The notes beneath the pieces were generated by a model. That model saw nothing but the letters and a program-made list of their open reading frames with translations, was not told where the DNA came from and did no database searches. Below are positions 16,585-25,491 of a DNA stretch of 48,093 nucleotides, piece after piece (the stretch's first letter is position 1; each line of letters begins with the position of its first letter). The stretch is taken from NCBI RefSeq assembly GCF_000426925.1, contig NZ_KE384705.1:84865-132957 (forward strand), written 5' to 3'. The stretch comes from Dolichospermum circinale AWQC310F. Lineage in GTDB: Bacteria > Cyanobacteriota > Cyanobacteriia > Cyanobacteriales > Nostocaceae. The position numbers were made by a program, and so were the translations under genes.

Positions 16585-17042
16585 AGGTTATATAATTAAA
16601 AACGGCTATTTTATGTATGTAGCTTTAAATTACAGACCGATTCTGTAACAGATTACTAGCTACCTAATTAATATAGTTCTAAAGAGTCCCAAAGGGAATA
16701 GATAGAGCATAATTCCTCTTCTCGTCTCCCCCTCTTCTCGTCTCCCCCTCATCGAGTGAAAGCGGCTATTAAATTAATTCCACATAATTATACATATCCC
16801 GGACTTCTTCAATAAGTTCGGGATACATAGCGATTCTAACTAAGACGACAATACCTCCCTTTTCTCTACCTCTGCGTCCTCTGTGTCCTCTGTGGTTCGT
16901 TCCAAAAAAATCCGTTCACAACCCACCGAGGACTGCTACAGCACTACAAGAGTGTTATGAGGTACATATCTAGCGGGCAAGATGCCCGCACCACAAGAGT
17001 TTCATGATTCAACTTTATACCTCATCAGAGCGGAAAACGCTG
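16585..17042. other. Gene-free stretch made of small repeats
   Basis: No gene. It holds a 16-bp tandem duplication (tcttctcgtctccccc at 16717-16732 and 16733-16748), a hairpin at 16796-16824 (atcccggactt / aagttcgggat, one G-T pair), three 9-bp units (cctctgcgt, cctctgtgt, cctctgtgg at 16869-16895) and the palindromic repeat at 16972-16998. It is a landing zone for intergenic repeats between two minus-strand genes. Confidence 0.7.
16972..16998. repeat. Palindromic repeat GCGGGCA..TGCCCGC, copy 2
   Basis: agcgggcaagatgcccgcaccacaaga: same unit as 8641-8667 with one base changed, including the accacaag tail. It is flanked on the left by ttatgaggtacat, which resembles the tacctcataac part of the 38-97 repeat on the other strand, so these repeats often travel together. 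Confidence 0.75.
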
Positions 17043-17219
17043 TAAGTAGGCGAACGGAAAAACCGACACAAGTAACGAAAAGTAAAGTTGCCCAAAACCT
17101 GTAACCTGTAACCTGTAACCTGTAACCTGTAACCTGTAACCTGTAACCTGTTCCCTGTTCCCTGTTCCCTGTTCCCTATTCCCTTGTCATAACGACAATT
17201 TTTAACGCCAACCTACTTA
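17043..17219. mobile_element. MITE-like element A with terminal inverted repeats
   Basis: 177 bp. The left end taagtaggcgaac and right end gccaacctactta are imperfect inverted repeats. It shares with element B (27736-27853) the ends, the internal aagaaaagtaaa-like segment and the exact 19-bp stretch ataacgacaatttttaacg next to the right end. It has no coding capacity. The middle (17098-17184) is filled by a heptamer array (ctgtaac then ctgttcc), which accounts for its greater length than B. It lies 31 bp past the cimA stop codon. Whether it is moved by a transposase elsewhere is unknown. Confidence 0.7.
17098..17184. repeat. Heptamer tandem array (ctgtaac / ctgttcc)
   Basis: About twelve 7-bp units, first cctgtaa and then cctgttc, ending at ctattccct. 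STRR class; reverse complement of the ggtaaca/gggaaca type at 10146-10366. It lies inside MITE-like element A. Confidence 0.88.
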
Positions 17220-17250
17220 TATTTACCCATTTATGGCTCAACTTTCAAGC

Positions 17251-18870
17251 CTAGTTTTCTGCTTGGAAATGTAATAATAAACCATATTCCAAACCTTCAA
17301 CCACTGCTTGATAAGAGGCGGCCAAGATATTCTTAGAAACGGCAACAGTTGTCCAGCGTTGTTGAATATTGCGAGATTCAACTAAGACACGAGTTTTTGC
17401 CGCAGTTCCGGTATTTCCATTCAAAATTCTAACCTTATAATCTGTTAACTCAAAGGTAGCAATTTGCGGATAAAAGTTGACCAAAGCCTTACGCAAAGCG
17501 GCATCCAAAGCCGCTACAGGTCCAGTACCTTCCGCAGCTTCCAGAATATTTTCACCATTGACAGTTACTTTAATAGTTGCTAAAGAATGAGTTGTTTCTT
17601 TCCCCTGAATTAAATCACAATGGACTTGAAAACCATTGATTTCAAAAAACTGTTGACGCAGACCTAAAACATCATACATCAACAGGGCAAAACTCGCCTC
17701 CGCCGCCTCAAATTGATAGCCGACACTTTCCAATTCTTTCATCCTCTGGAGAATTTGTCTAGCTTGGGGATGATCCTTGTCTAACTCAATACCAAAAGTC
17801 CGGGCTTTAGCCAAAACATTACTTATTCCAGACTGTTCGGAAATGACAATGCGGCGCGTATTTCCGACTTGTTCTGGTTGAATATGTTCATAGGTTAAAG
17901 GGTTGCGTTCTACTGCTGATACATGAATACCGCCTTTATGGGCAAAAGCGGAACGTCCTACAAAAGGTGCGTGTTCATCAGGAGCGAGATTGACAACTTC
18001 ACTGACAAAACGACTGGCCGCTGTCAGTTGATGTAGCTGGTGTTGGGCGATACAACTATAACCCAGCTTTAGCTGTAAATTAGGAATCAGAGAACACAGA
18101 TTAGCATTACCGCAGCGTTCTCCATACCCGTTGATTGTCCCTTGTACCATTGTTGCACCCGCCATAACTGCTGCTAGAGCATTAGCTACCGCCATTTCTG
18201 AATCATTATGAGTATGTATTCCTATTTGCGGAGTTGTTGACCATTGACCATTGGCCATTGATAAATGACAATTAACATCCTGAACAATTTGTGTAACTTC
18301 ATGAGGTAAAGTCCCACCATTGGTATCGCATAAAACTAACCATTCCGCACCAGCGGTCATGGCCGTTGTCAAGGTTTGTAAAGCATAATCAGGATTTTGC
18401 TTATAACCATCAAACCAATGTTCAGCATCGTAAATTACCCGTCGTCCTTGAGAACACAGATACTCAATCGTGTCACCAATCATGGCTAAATTTTCTTCTA
18501 GACTGGTCTTGAGTCCGGCTGTAACGTGCAAATCCCAGGATTTACCGAAAATAGTCACCCAGCGAGTACCTGCCGCCAAAATCGCTTGCAGCATGGGTTC
18601 ATCTGGGGGTTTGGTATGAGGACGACGGGTAGAGCAAAAGGGGACAACTTCTGCTTGTTTGAGGGGATTTTCCTGAAGTTGCCAGAAAAACTCAACATCT
18701 TTAGGATTTGCGCCAGGCCAACCACCTTCAATAAAAGGAATCCCTAATTGATCCAGTCGGTGAGCAATGCGTAACTTATCTTCTATGGACACTGAAAGTC
18801 CTTCCCGTTGGGTCCCGTCCCGAAGAGTAGTGTCATAGAGCCAAAGTTGATTTGAGGGAGTTTTGGTCAT
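17251..18870 (-). CDS. cimA: Citramalate synthase
   Basis: 539 aa, the usual length. The N-terminal TIM-barrel begins LWLYDTTLRDGTQREGLSVS, and IPFIEGGWPGANPKDVEFF is characteristic of the citramalate branch rather than 2-isopropylmalate synthase. It has the metal-binding HTHNDSEMAVANA and the loop GTINGYGERCGNANL. The C-terminal ~140 residues form the LeuA-type regulatory domain (VAALDAALRKAL), where isoleucine feedback is expected. It condenses pyruvate with acetyl-CoA to citramalate, a threonine-independent route to 2-oxobutyrate and isoleucine used by cyanobacteria. A hairpin just before the start codon may affect translation (18877-18897). Confidence 0.93.
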   Translation of the reverse strand: MTKTPSNQLWLYDTTLRDGTQREGLSVSIEDKLRIAHRLDQLGIPFIEGGWPGANPKDVEFFWQLQENPLKQAEVVPFCSTRRPHTKPPDEPMLQAILAAGTRWVTIFGKSWDLHVTAGLKTSLEENLAMIGDTIEYLCSQGRRVIYDAEHWFDGYKQNPDYALQTLTTAMTAGAEWLVLCDTNGGTLPHEVTQIVQDVNCHLSMANGQWSTTPQIGIHTHNDSEMAVANALAAVMAGATMVQGTINGYGERCGNANLCSLIPNLQLKLGYSCIAQHQLHQLTAASRFVSEVVNLAPDEHAPFVGRSAFAHKGGIHVSAVERNPLTYEHIQPEQVGNTRRIVISEQSGISNVLAKARTFGIELDKDHPQARQILQRMKELESVGYQFEAAEASFALLMYDVLGLRQQFFEINGFQVHCDLIQGKETTHSLATIKVTVNGENILEAAEGTGPVAALDAALRKALVNFYPQIATFELTDYKVRILNGNTGTAAKTRVLVESRNIQQRWTTVAVSKNILAASYQAVVEGLEYGLLLHFQAEN

Positions 18871-18876
18871 AAAAAT

Positions 18877-18897
18877 TGTTGAACCTTTGATTCAACA
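18877..18897 (-). promoter_or_regulatory. Hairpin immediately upstream of cimA
   Basis: On the minus strand tgttgaa / ttcaaca form a 7-bp stem with loop tcaaagg, followed by attttt and then the cimA ATG 6 nt after the stem. It occupies the position of the ribosome-binding site, and no Shine-Dalgarno sequence is seen. It could limit initiation or act as a weak terminator. Function not demonstrated. Confidence 0.4.
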
Positions 18898-19495
18898 CTG
18901 ACACCTGAGAGATAACTTGGCTGCACGCCAATAAACAACAAAAAGCTATTTTGGTAGTTTCATCAGGCCACACAAAAATGCTAACAATTGCTCTGAGGAA
19001 GTGTAGCGAAGCTTCATATTTTCTTCCTACTTCCAGTCTCAAAGCTTCGCCAATATCCCCTTGGGGATTTAACTCATGTTACCCATGCAGGAAACCCTAA
19101 AACCATTCGGTACTTATTTTTCCTCTGCCAAACCTTTAGCAAAAAGCATGAACCGGTTCTGTCTGCTGTATCGAAGGTTGTTAATAATTCAATTCTAGGC
19201 TGTTTTCATTCCCAAGACAAGCAAAGGAAATGATCCCCAAAATCCTGTTAAATATGAGGAAAGGAATTGGCACTTATGGTACTTGTGCGGTTAAGGTAGA
19301 AGGCGAAGCGTCCGCAGTAAATTGACCTGAGCATTCTTCTGCGTTCCCTTCTTCCCCATTCTCCTACAAGTAATTTGGGTTTGATTGCTCAAACTCAAGT
19401 TTTAGCTACTGTTAAAGTGACTAAATTTCACGGTTTTTGGGGTCAAGGTTCTCAAATAGTTTAGACACCAAAAGGTTAAAAAGGAGACAAACAAG
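18898..19495. other. Gene-free stretch between cimA and the small anchored-protein gene
   Basis: About 600 bp without a convincing gene on either strand; short frames here lack any family resemblance. It holds a small perfect inverted repeat (atcccc tt ggggat at 19055-19068) and short repeat fragments such as gtgtagcgaagcttc (19001-19015). Divergent promoters for cimA and the gene at 19496 should be here. The segment 19190-19310 looks less random than AT-rich spacer DNA but I could not match it to an RNA family. Confidence 0.45.
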
Positions 19496-19948
19496 ATGGG
19501 TAGATGGACACCCTTGATTTTGATGGCTGGCGGCGTAGCAATTTTGCTAGGTACGCTACTGGGAATTAATTTCCCTATGGGCGGACAACAAAGTGCTAAC
19601 GTGCCAACAGGACGCAGAGCATCCAGTGTTCTCCCAGCTAATATTAATGTTAATAGTGCCGCTGGTGGTAATGATACGGAAAATAATTCTAGTAATGAGT
19701 CAGAAACGATTAAAAGCAATGATTCTAACAGTGAAAACCGCCGCACTAATGTAGCTCAAGGTAATGTTTCTACTGAAAATTCAGGTAATTCTTCTAACAC
19801 TACACAAGAAACAAGCACTAGTGACCAAAGTTCTGATTCTACCAAAGAAACGGCGACTACAGATAGTGACATGGCTACGCCACGCAGGCTATCAAATTCC
19901 AGTAGTAATGTTAATCAGGACAAACAACCAATTCGGGCTTTGTGGTAA
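19496..19948 (+). CDS. Small membrane-anchored Ser/Asn/Thr-rich protein
   Basis: 150 aa. One hydrophobic segment at about 6-24 (PLILMAGGVAILLGTLLGI) acts as an uncleaved anchor or signal; the rest (about 40-150) is low-complexity Asn, Ser, Thr, Glu and Asp, so it is probably disordered and outside the membrane or in the cytosol. The start is supported by AAAAGGAGA with suitable spacing before ATG. I do not recognise the family. Residues MATPRRLS near 125-132 are encoded by a copy of an intergenic repeat (19871-19892). Expression as a real protein is likely from the ribosome site but unproven. Confidence 0.6.
   Translation: MGRWTPLILMAGGVAILLGTLLGINFPMGGQQSANVPTGRRASSVLPANINVNSAAGGNDTENNSSNESETIKSNDSNSENRRTNVAQGNVSTENSGNSSNTTQETSTSDQSSDSTKETATTDSDMATPRRLSNSSSNVNQDKQPIRALW
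19871..19892. repeat. Intergenic repeat fragment inside a coding region
   Basis: atggctacgccacgcaggctat belongs to the gctacgccacg / cgtggcgttagcc repeat type also seen at 22264-22288, 34305-34330 and, in part, at 10335. Here it lies in frame inside the gene at 19496 and adds basic residues (TPRR) to an otherwise acidic tail. Confidence 0.6.
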
Positions 19949-19971
19949 CTAGAGATAAATTAAGTTAAAAA

Positions 19972-20103
19972 TCAATGGTCAACGGTCAACGGTCAAAATT
20001 AAATAACTAATGACCAATGACCTAAATTCTACTCCCTTTGTTAGCCTTTATGAGTTATTAGTTATTTACTAGACTAATGACTAATGACTAATGACTAATG
20101 ATG
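19972..20103. repeat. Two short heptamer arrays before thiO-thiG
   Basis: caatggtcaacggtcaacggtcaa (from 19972) has two to three 7-bp units ggtcaac. From 20074 the unit ctaatga repeats four times and runs into the thiO-thiG start codon. The ATG at 20091 is itself part of the array. No Shine-Dalgarno sequence is visible in between. Confidence 0.75.
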
Positions 20104-22094
20104 TTTTAATTATTGGTGGTGGTATTATCGGGTTGGCTTGCGGTCTGGAACTGAAATTACGGGGTGCTAATGTAACTGTACTTTCACGTGATTTTACTGC
20201 TGCCGCCAGCCACGCCGCCGCCGGAATGTTAGCCCCTGAAGCCGAAAATATTACTCATGAGCCGATGTTGTCTTTATGTCGGCGATCGCGCAATTTATAC
20301 TTAAATTGGACGGAAAAATTAGCAGAATTAACTGGAGAAAAGGATGTAAATAATACAGGTTATTGGCCTTGTGGTATCCTCGCACCAGTTTATCAACAAC
20401 CACAAAATACAGGGGATAGAAAGGCCCACTGGTTGAATAAAGATACTATTAATCAATATCAACCAGGTTTGGGTCAGGATGTGGTCGGTGGTTGGTGGTA
20501 TCCTGAAGATGGACAAGTTGATAACCGGGCTTTAATTAAGGTTCTACGGACTGCGGCGGAGTCTGAGGGTATTATATTCCAAGAAGGAGTTACCGTAGAA
20601 GCTATTTCTCAACAACAGGGAAAAGTGATCGGTGTTCAGACTAATATAGGTTTATTTCGGGCTGACCATTATCTTTTAACCGCTGGTGCTTGGGTAAATC
20701 AATTATTACCTTTAGCAGTGCGTCCCCGTAAAGGACAAATGTTGAGTTTACGAGTCCCAGATTGTCTCAATGAATTACCCTTAACTAGGGTATTATTTGG
20801 AGAAGGTATTTATATTGTCCCCCGACGCAATCGTTCTATCATTATTGGTGCAACTAATGAAGATGTGGGATTTACTGCCTATAATACCCCAGTCGGGATT
20901 CAAAGTTTACTACAATCAGCTATTCGCTTGTATCCCCAATTAGAAAATTATCCTCTTCAAGAACTTTGGTGGGGATTTCGTCCAGCTACCTCCGATGAAT
21001 TACCTATTTTGGGTGCTAGTCATTGTCCTAATTTAACTTTGGCTACTGGTCATTACCGCAATGGAATTTTACTCGCACCAGTGACAGCGACATTAATTGC
21101 TGATTTGATTTGCGAACAAAAAACAGATCCTCTTTTACCTAATTTCCACTATTCCCGTTTTTCTGCTGTGTCATCTACTACTACATCAATGGACATTAAT
21201 TCTACTGTCACTAATACTAATATTAATAGTGTAAACAAGCTAGAAAATAAATCATTTTGTGACATATATACGCCTCCCAGACTATCAGATCTAAATATTC
21301 AAGATTCACCATTAATTATTGCCGGTAAAAGCTTTAGTTCTCGGTTAATGACGGGAACTGGTAAATATCGCAGTATCCGGGAAATGCAGCAAAGTGTCGA
21401 GAACAGTGGTTGTCAAATTGTAACGGTGGCCGTGCGACGGGTACAAACTAATGCACCAGGACATGAAGGTTTAGGAGAGGCGCTAGATTGGAGTAAGATT
21501 TGGATGTTACCTAATACTGCTGGCTGTCAAACTGCGGAGGAGGCCATTCGGGTGGCACGCTTGGGACGAGAAATGGCGAAATTATTGGGACAAGAGGATA
21601 ATAATTTTGTCAAGTTAGAAGTTATACCTGATCCTAAATATTTACTTCCAGATCCTATAGGTACTTTACAAGCGGCAGAACAATTGGTAAAAGAAGGTTT
21701 CGCTGTATTACCTTATATTAATGCTGACCCTATGTTAGCAAAGCGGTTAGAAGAGGTTGGCTGTGCCACTGTGATGCCTTTAGCTGCGCCCATTGGTTCT
21801 GGACAAGGGCTGAAAACTACCGCCAATATTCGGATTATTATTGAAAATGCTAAAATACCAGTGGTGGTAGATGCGGGTATTGGTGCGCCTTCACAAGCCG
21901 CTGAGGCGATGGAATTGGGGGCAGATGCGTTATTAATTAATAGTGCGATCGCTTTGGCTGAAAATGCTCCAGCCATGGCTTATGCGATGAATTTAGCAAC
22001 TGTGGCGGGTCGCATAGCTTATTTGTCCGGTAGAATGCCCATTAAAGAGTATGCTAGTGCGAGTTCACCTGTAACGGGAACGATTACAGGTTAG
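20091..22094 (+). CDS. thiOG: Fused glycine oxidase-thiazole synthase (ThiO-ThiG)
   Basis: 667 aa. Residues 1-~360 are ThiO, a flavoprotein of the DAO family: [20 protein letters not shown] at the N-terminus and [19 protein letters not shown] near 325-345, the FAD-binding end. A ~40-residue Ser/Thr/Asn linker follows. Residues from about 405 are Thi[28 protein letters not shown], the Schiff-base lysine in [11 protein letters not shown], and [20 protein letters not shown]. ThiO oxidises glycine to the imine that ThiG uses with deoxyxylulose phosphate and ThiS thiocarboxylate to form the thiazole of thiamine. The fusion is known in cyanobacteria. No thiS is seen nearby. HIP1 sites lie near 20282 and 21946. 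Confidence 0.95.
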   Translation: MTNDVLIIGGGIIGLACGLELKLRGANVTVLSRDFTAAASHAAAGMLAPEAENITHEPMLSLCRRSRNLYLNWTEKLAELTGEKDVNNTGYWPCGILAPVYQQPQNTGDRKAHWLNKDTINQYQPGLGQDVVGGWWYPEDGQVDNRALIKVLRTAAESEGIIFQEGVTVEAISQQQGKVIGVQTNIGLFRADHYLLTAGAWVNQLLPLAVRPRKGQMLSLRVPDCLNELPLTRVLFGEGIYIVPRRNRSIIIGATNEDVGFTAYNTPVGIQSLLQSAIRLYPQLENYPLQELWWGFRPATSDELPILGASHCPNLTLATGHYRNGILLAPVTATLIADLICEQKTDPLLPNFHYSRFSAVSSTTTSMDINSTVTNTNINSVNKLENKSFCDIYTPPRLSDLNIQDSPLIIAGKSFSSRLMTGTGKYRSIREMQQSVENSGCQIVTVAVRRVQTNAPGHEGLGEALDWSKIWMLPNTAGCQTAEEAIRVARLGREMAKLLGQEDNNFVKLEVIPDPKYLLPDPIGTLQAAEQLVKEGFAVLPYINADPMLAKRLEEVGCATVMPLAAPIGSGQGLKTTANIRIIIENAKIPVVVDAGIGAPSQAAEAMELGADALLINSAIALAENAPAMAYAMNLATVAGRIAYLSGRMPIKEYASASSPVTGTITG

Positions 22095-22113
22095 TTTTGT
22101 TGTACTTAGATCC

Positions 22114-22134
22114 CCGGCTTCTTCCAGAAGTCGG
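22114..22134. terminator. Hairpin repeat 19 bp after thiO-thiG
   Basis: ccggcttct tcc agaagtcgg forms a 9-bp stem with one G-T pair. It is a palindromic intergenic repeat similar to that at 16796-16824 (cccggactt..aagttcggg). Position suggests it may help end the transcript, but no T run follows. Confidence 0.4.
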
Positions 22135-22211
22135 AATCCCTGTCTAATTTCAATGGCAAATATTGTCTCCTTCTATCATACAGCAAGTAGCTTTGAGTGA
22201 GGTACACCTTG

Positions 22212-22309
22212 TGCGGGCAAGACTTGTACTGAGCAGTTCGACAAGCTCACTGTAACACTTGCCGTTCGCGTAGCGTGGCGTTAGCCATAGTATGCCCGCA
22301 CCACAAGAG
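22212..22309. repeat. Palindromic repeat interrupted by two other repeats
   Basis: The left half tgcgggcaaga (22212-22222) and right half atgcccgcaccacaagag (22292-22309) together make the palindromic unit of 8641 and 16972. Between them are about 70 bp: a segment ctgagcagttcgacaagctcac, of a type widespread as an intergenic repeat, and cgttcgcgtagcgtggcgttagcca, related to 34305-34330. This reads as repeats nested within a repeat. Confidence 0.7.
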
Positions 22310-22366
22310 TTTTATTATTAATATCTGTACTTCATAATATCGGAAACTGCTGTAATTTACCTCAAT

Positions 22367-22792
22367 CTAATCAACTGTAATAAACCAATTCTCAATTATC
22401 AGATCCTCAAAATCCTGAAAATCTGCCATATTGTTTGTTACTAAAATCAAGTCATTACAGAACGCAATACTCGCAATTTGTCCATCAATAAAAGCAGGTG
22501 TTTTACCAATTTTTGATAATCTAGCTCTTTCCTGTGCGTGCCATTTTGCAGCTTTGAGATCATAATCAAACACAGGCAAATCTAACACAGAATCTTTAAT
22601 GTATTTCCATAAAGAATCCTTGCGTTTAGATGCTGGTAAACGCCAACAGCCATAAAGGATTTCATGAACAACAAGACTTGCTACTGCTACTTCTGAACGA
22701 TAGCGATTTAATTGATCTAAAACCTGAGTATTGGGAATTGGCCGACTCGGTTCTGAGATAATATTAGAGTCTAGTAAAAAGCGAACTGTCAT
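22367..22792 (-). CDS. vapC: PIN-domain toxin, VapC type
   Basis: 141 aa. The acidic PIN residues are D8 in FLLDSNIISE, E44 in VVHEILYG and D103 in FIDGQIASIA, with the late VTNNMADF / LIIENWF motif. It is a ribonuclease toxin paired with the gene that ends in its start codon (4-bp overlap at 22789-22792). It is only distantly similar to the VapC at 1257, so the two pairs were not duplicated locally. It lies downstream, in the same direction, of the restriction module, and could serve to stabilise this block; that is inference. Confidence 0.88.
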   Translation of the reverse strand: MTVRFLLDSNIISEPSRPIPNTQVLDQLNRYRSEVAVASLVVHEILYGCWRLPASKRKDSLWKYIKDSVLDLPVFDYDLKAAKWHAQERARLSKIGKTPAFIDGQIASIAFCNDLILVTNNMADFQDFEDLIIENWFITVD

Positions 22793-23058
22793 AAATCAAT
22801 CTCGCGTCCTGGACTACGATCTCTTAAATTAGCAAAATCTTCATCTGTAAATTCAATTCCTTCTCTTTCAATTGTTTCTCGAAACCTTAAAACCCCTTCC
22901 CAAAAGCTATCTCCTTTATTCTGTAATGGTTTTTCCTGTACTTGTTCTTTTATTTGTGACAGTTTATGTTTAAGAAATTGAATAAAATCTAAAACTTCCT
23001 GTTGTTTATCGGTTGGTAACTCTCGCAGGTTTTCTAAAACTGCTTGTTCAATGGTCAT
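22789..23058 (-). CDS. Antitoxin, DUF2281-like
   Basis: 89 aa. The N-terminus MTIEQAVLENLRELPTDKQQ followed by EVLDFIQFLKHKL is the amphipathic helix pair of the DUF2281 type, common in cyanobacterial antitoxins paired with PIN toxins. The C-terminus (EGIEFTDEDFANLRDRSPGR) is probably the toxin-binding part. It precedes and overlaps the PIN gene by 4 bp. A suitable purine-rich site lies before the ATG on the minus strand (tagtagaggtgaaacaATG). Confidence 0.83.
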   Translation of the reverse strand: MTIEQAVLENLRELPTDKQQEVLDFIQFLKHKLSQIKEQVQEKPLQNKGDSFWEGVLRFRETIEREGIEFTDEDFANLRDRSPGREIDL

Positions 23059-23162
23059 TGTTTCACCTCTACTACTAGGCTATAATTCTATTATAAATGA
23101 CATCAGCATTAATTTTTATTTTCTTCTCCATTTTTGAGATCAATTTAGGAATGGTTTTTAAC

Positions 23163-25436
23163 TTAGTTTCTTCTTCTTGATAAAATGGTTTTTTTTGGCA
23201 TAATGGAATCTAATATTTCTGGAAGTGTAAAATAAATATAGTAAAGAATTGGAGTACCAACAATATCTATAGTTCCATATTTACGAGGTAAATCAGAGTT
23301 CGGTATTGTCAGATTAGGAACTTTAATAGGAGTAGAGTTAATATCAAAAGTAATACACCATTTGGTTTTCATTTTTAACTTTCCATTTTGATCTCTATCT
23401 TCTTCTTTTTCACCTAAATCATAAAATAAATTATCATAAAAATAATCTATTTTTACTGTCTTAAATTCTTCATAAATTGTGTTAAATTCTTGATGAATAA
23501 TACTTTCTGAATAGGGAAAGTAAGATTCTACAAGATTAGGAATATTTACTTCTATTTCTTTTTTTATTTCTTCAAAGAATTTTTCAACTTGTTCAATAAT
23601 ATAACGTGTAGCACTTTTCCTTTGCTTCTCATTTTGAAAGGAAATTAAAGGAACATAATCACTTTTTAAGGTTTGATTTTCTAGCAAAACAATTTCTGTC
23701 TGTTTTCTCGAAGGGTTACTATGACGAATTTGCTGAGAATAATTTTCCGAACGGACTAAAACATCTGATGCTTCAATAATTCCTAAATATACCTTTTGTA
23801 TTACCTCAAAATCTCCTTTAAATATTTTAATACCTCTAATATTAAATCTAGATTCTATATTTCCCAAAGAATTTTGATCATATTCCGTTTTGTCAGTAAA
23901 ATAAAAAGGAATAAAAAATTGGTTTTGTATCAGAATATTAGGAAACTTTCGCTGTAAAGCTAATTGTAATGCTAATTCGTAACCAAGTTGTTTTTCTAAA
24001 GCTACTTTATAGCTATGACCTGAATCCGTCTTTTCTAATTCTTCTAAAGATTTATTTCTATAATATTCATACTTGTTGAAATCAATATTTTTGAAGTCAA
24101 TAATTTTGAAGTATTCAGAACCGTTGCTTTTTTCTCTTAAAATTAGATCAGGTGTTGGATAACGGCGTAAGAATTCACTACTATCAGATTTATTTCTTTG
24201 ATATTGTAAGTTAGGAAAGGTTCTAATTTTTAAATGCCATTCAATACAGAATACCTCTCTCCAAGATAATCCCTCACCAGTATTGAGATGGTTGACTTCT
24301 GGATATCCTTTTTGATATAACCACTGATTACCAGATTTGTCCAATTCTGTATCTTTACCCCAACCCCACCAACCAACTCTATTTTCTTCTGTTGCTGCTC
24401 TATAAAATTGAGGGTTTTTACTTCTATCATTTTTATAACCGTCTATTGGAATATCAGTATCTGCAAAACAGATATTATCAAAATCATTCTTATCTCGCTT
24501 AAAGTTTTTCTTAAAGAAATAAGTTTGACACATATCTTCCCAAACTTTATCAAAACCTTGTTCTCCTTGTATTCCCCAAAAATCACCATCATCTAAATCT
24601 GGGTTTAATCCTCCATATAAAAAAATCTCAATCGCTTCATAAAGTCCCCAGTAATCAGCATCTTTATAATGAGTATTTCTATCTATATTATCAAGAGCTT
24701 CTTTACAAAATGTAATAGTTTCCTCAAAAGTATCTTGAGCAAAAAGAGAGTGATTAATAGTTAAATAATTATCTCTAAATCGTTGGGAAAGAAATTGAAT
24801 ATCTTGACTTCTACCATAAACATGATCAGGTACATCTTCCTGTAATTGTTGAATAATTTCATTCAGGATAAAACAATAAAGATTAACTATATCGGTACTT
24901 TCATAACTTATCATCGGACGTGGTAAGTCCATGACATCAATATAAATTGCTCCATTATCTAGATAAATAGCTCGATCTAAATATTTATATATTTTAGAAT
25001 GGTCTATTTCTTCACTACGTCTAACTTTCTTTTCAATAGAATTAATAGCTAAATCATCATAAGCTTCTAATATGCGTTCAATCATAGAAAGTTTACTGTA
25101 TAAAATACACTCACTTTCTTCTTCATATTCTAAGCTAATACCACCTGTACTCAAAGTTGGTTGATCTTGATTTTTCTCATTTTTAGCATCTTTTCTGGTA
25201 ACTCTGGAATTATTTTCATTATCACGATCAAATTTTCTTAATGTTCGATACATTAAAAAGAAAAAATCACGCACTTTGTTAAATTTACTACTATCCTCAG
25301 AATTAGTTTCATTTTGATATTTAGCAATAAAATCATCAAGACCTTTTGGTAAATAAAAAGCATATCCTTCAGGTTCAGATTTAATACCTACAAAGTCTGA
25401 AGTTATTTTAAGATTGAGTTTTGAAAAGTCCCACAT
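23163..25436 (-). CDS. LlaJI/McrC-like restriction nuclease subunit
   Basis: 757 aa. A PD-(D/E)XK core is visible: P429-D430 in YPTPDLILREK and D447-F448-K449 in KIIDFKN. Upstream is WGIQGEQGFDKVWEDMCQTYFF (split here around 287-308), like the segment before the nuclease core in LlaJI-type subunits. Residues 1-280 should be the part that contacts the McrB-like partner; residues 500-757 form an extra C-terminal region I cannot assign. It begins 55 bp after its AAA+ partner gene ends, so the two form an operon. It is expected to cut DNA when driven by the partner. No methyltransferase gene is adjacent. Exact family assignment needs a profile search; the nuclease motif and context are the solid points. 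Confidence 0.7.
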   Translation of the reverse strand: MWDFSKLNLKITSDFVGIKSEPEGYAFYLPKGLDDFIAKYQNETNSEDSSKFNKVRDFFFLMYRTLRKFDRDNENNSRVTRKDAKNEKNQDQPTLSTGGISLEYEEESECILYSKLSMIERILEAYDDLAINSIEKKVRRSEEIDHSKIYKYLDRAIYLDNGAIYIDVMDLPRPMISYESTDIVNLYCFILNEIIQQLQEDVPDHVYGRSQDIQFLSQRFRDNYLTINHSLFAQDTFEETITFCKEALDNIDRNTHYKDADYWGLYEAIEIFLYGGLNPDLDDGDFWGIQGEQGFDKVWEDMCQTYFFKKNFKRDKNDFDNICFADTDIPIDGYKNDRSKNPQFYRAATEENRVGWWGWGKDTELDKSGNQWLYQKGYPEVNHLNTGEGLSWREVFCIEWHLKIRTFPNLQYQRNKSDSSEFLRRYPTPDLILREKSNGSEYFKIIDFKNIDFNKYEYYRNKSLEELEKTDSGHSYKVALEKQLGYELALQLALQRKFPNILIQNQFFIPFYFTDKTEYDQNSLGNIESRFNIRGIKIFKGDFEVIQKVYLGIIEASDVLVRSENYSQQIRHSNPSRKQTEIVLLENQTLKSDYVPLISFQNEKQRKSATRYIIEQVEKFFEEIKKEIEVNIPNLVESYFPYSESIIHQEFNTIYEEFKTVKIDYFYDNLFYDLGEKEEDRDQNGKLKMKTKWCITFDINSTPIKVPNLTIPNSDLPRKYGTIDIVGTPILYYIYFTLPEILDSIMPKKTILSRRRN

Positions 25437-25491
25437 AATACATCAACAACATTATTGAATAGAGAGGAAATTATGATGATTATCAATTAGA

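Noticed and set aside
18833-19042. 69-codon minus-strand frame as a possible leader peptide for cimA
   Set aside because: It overlaps the cimA start in a different frame and lacks a run of isoleucine, valine or leucine codons placed before a terminator.
19402-19746. 114-codon minus-strand frame opposite the anchored-protein gene
   Set aside because: The plus-strand gene has a strong ribosome site and a signal-like hydrophobic segment; the antisense frame has neither.
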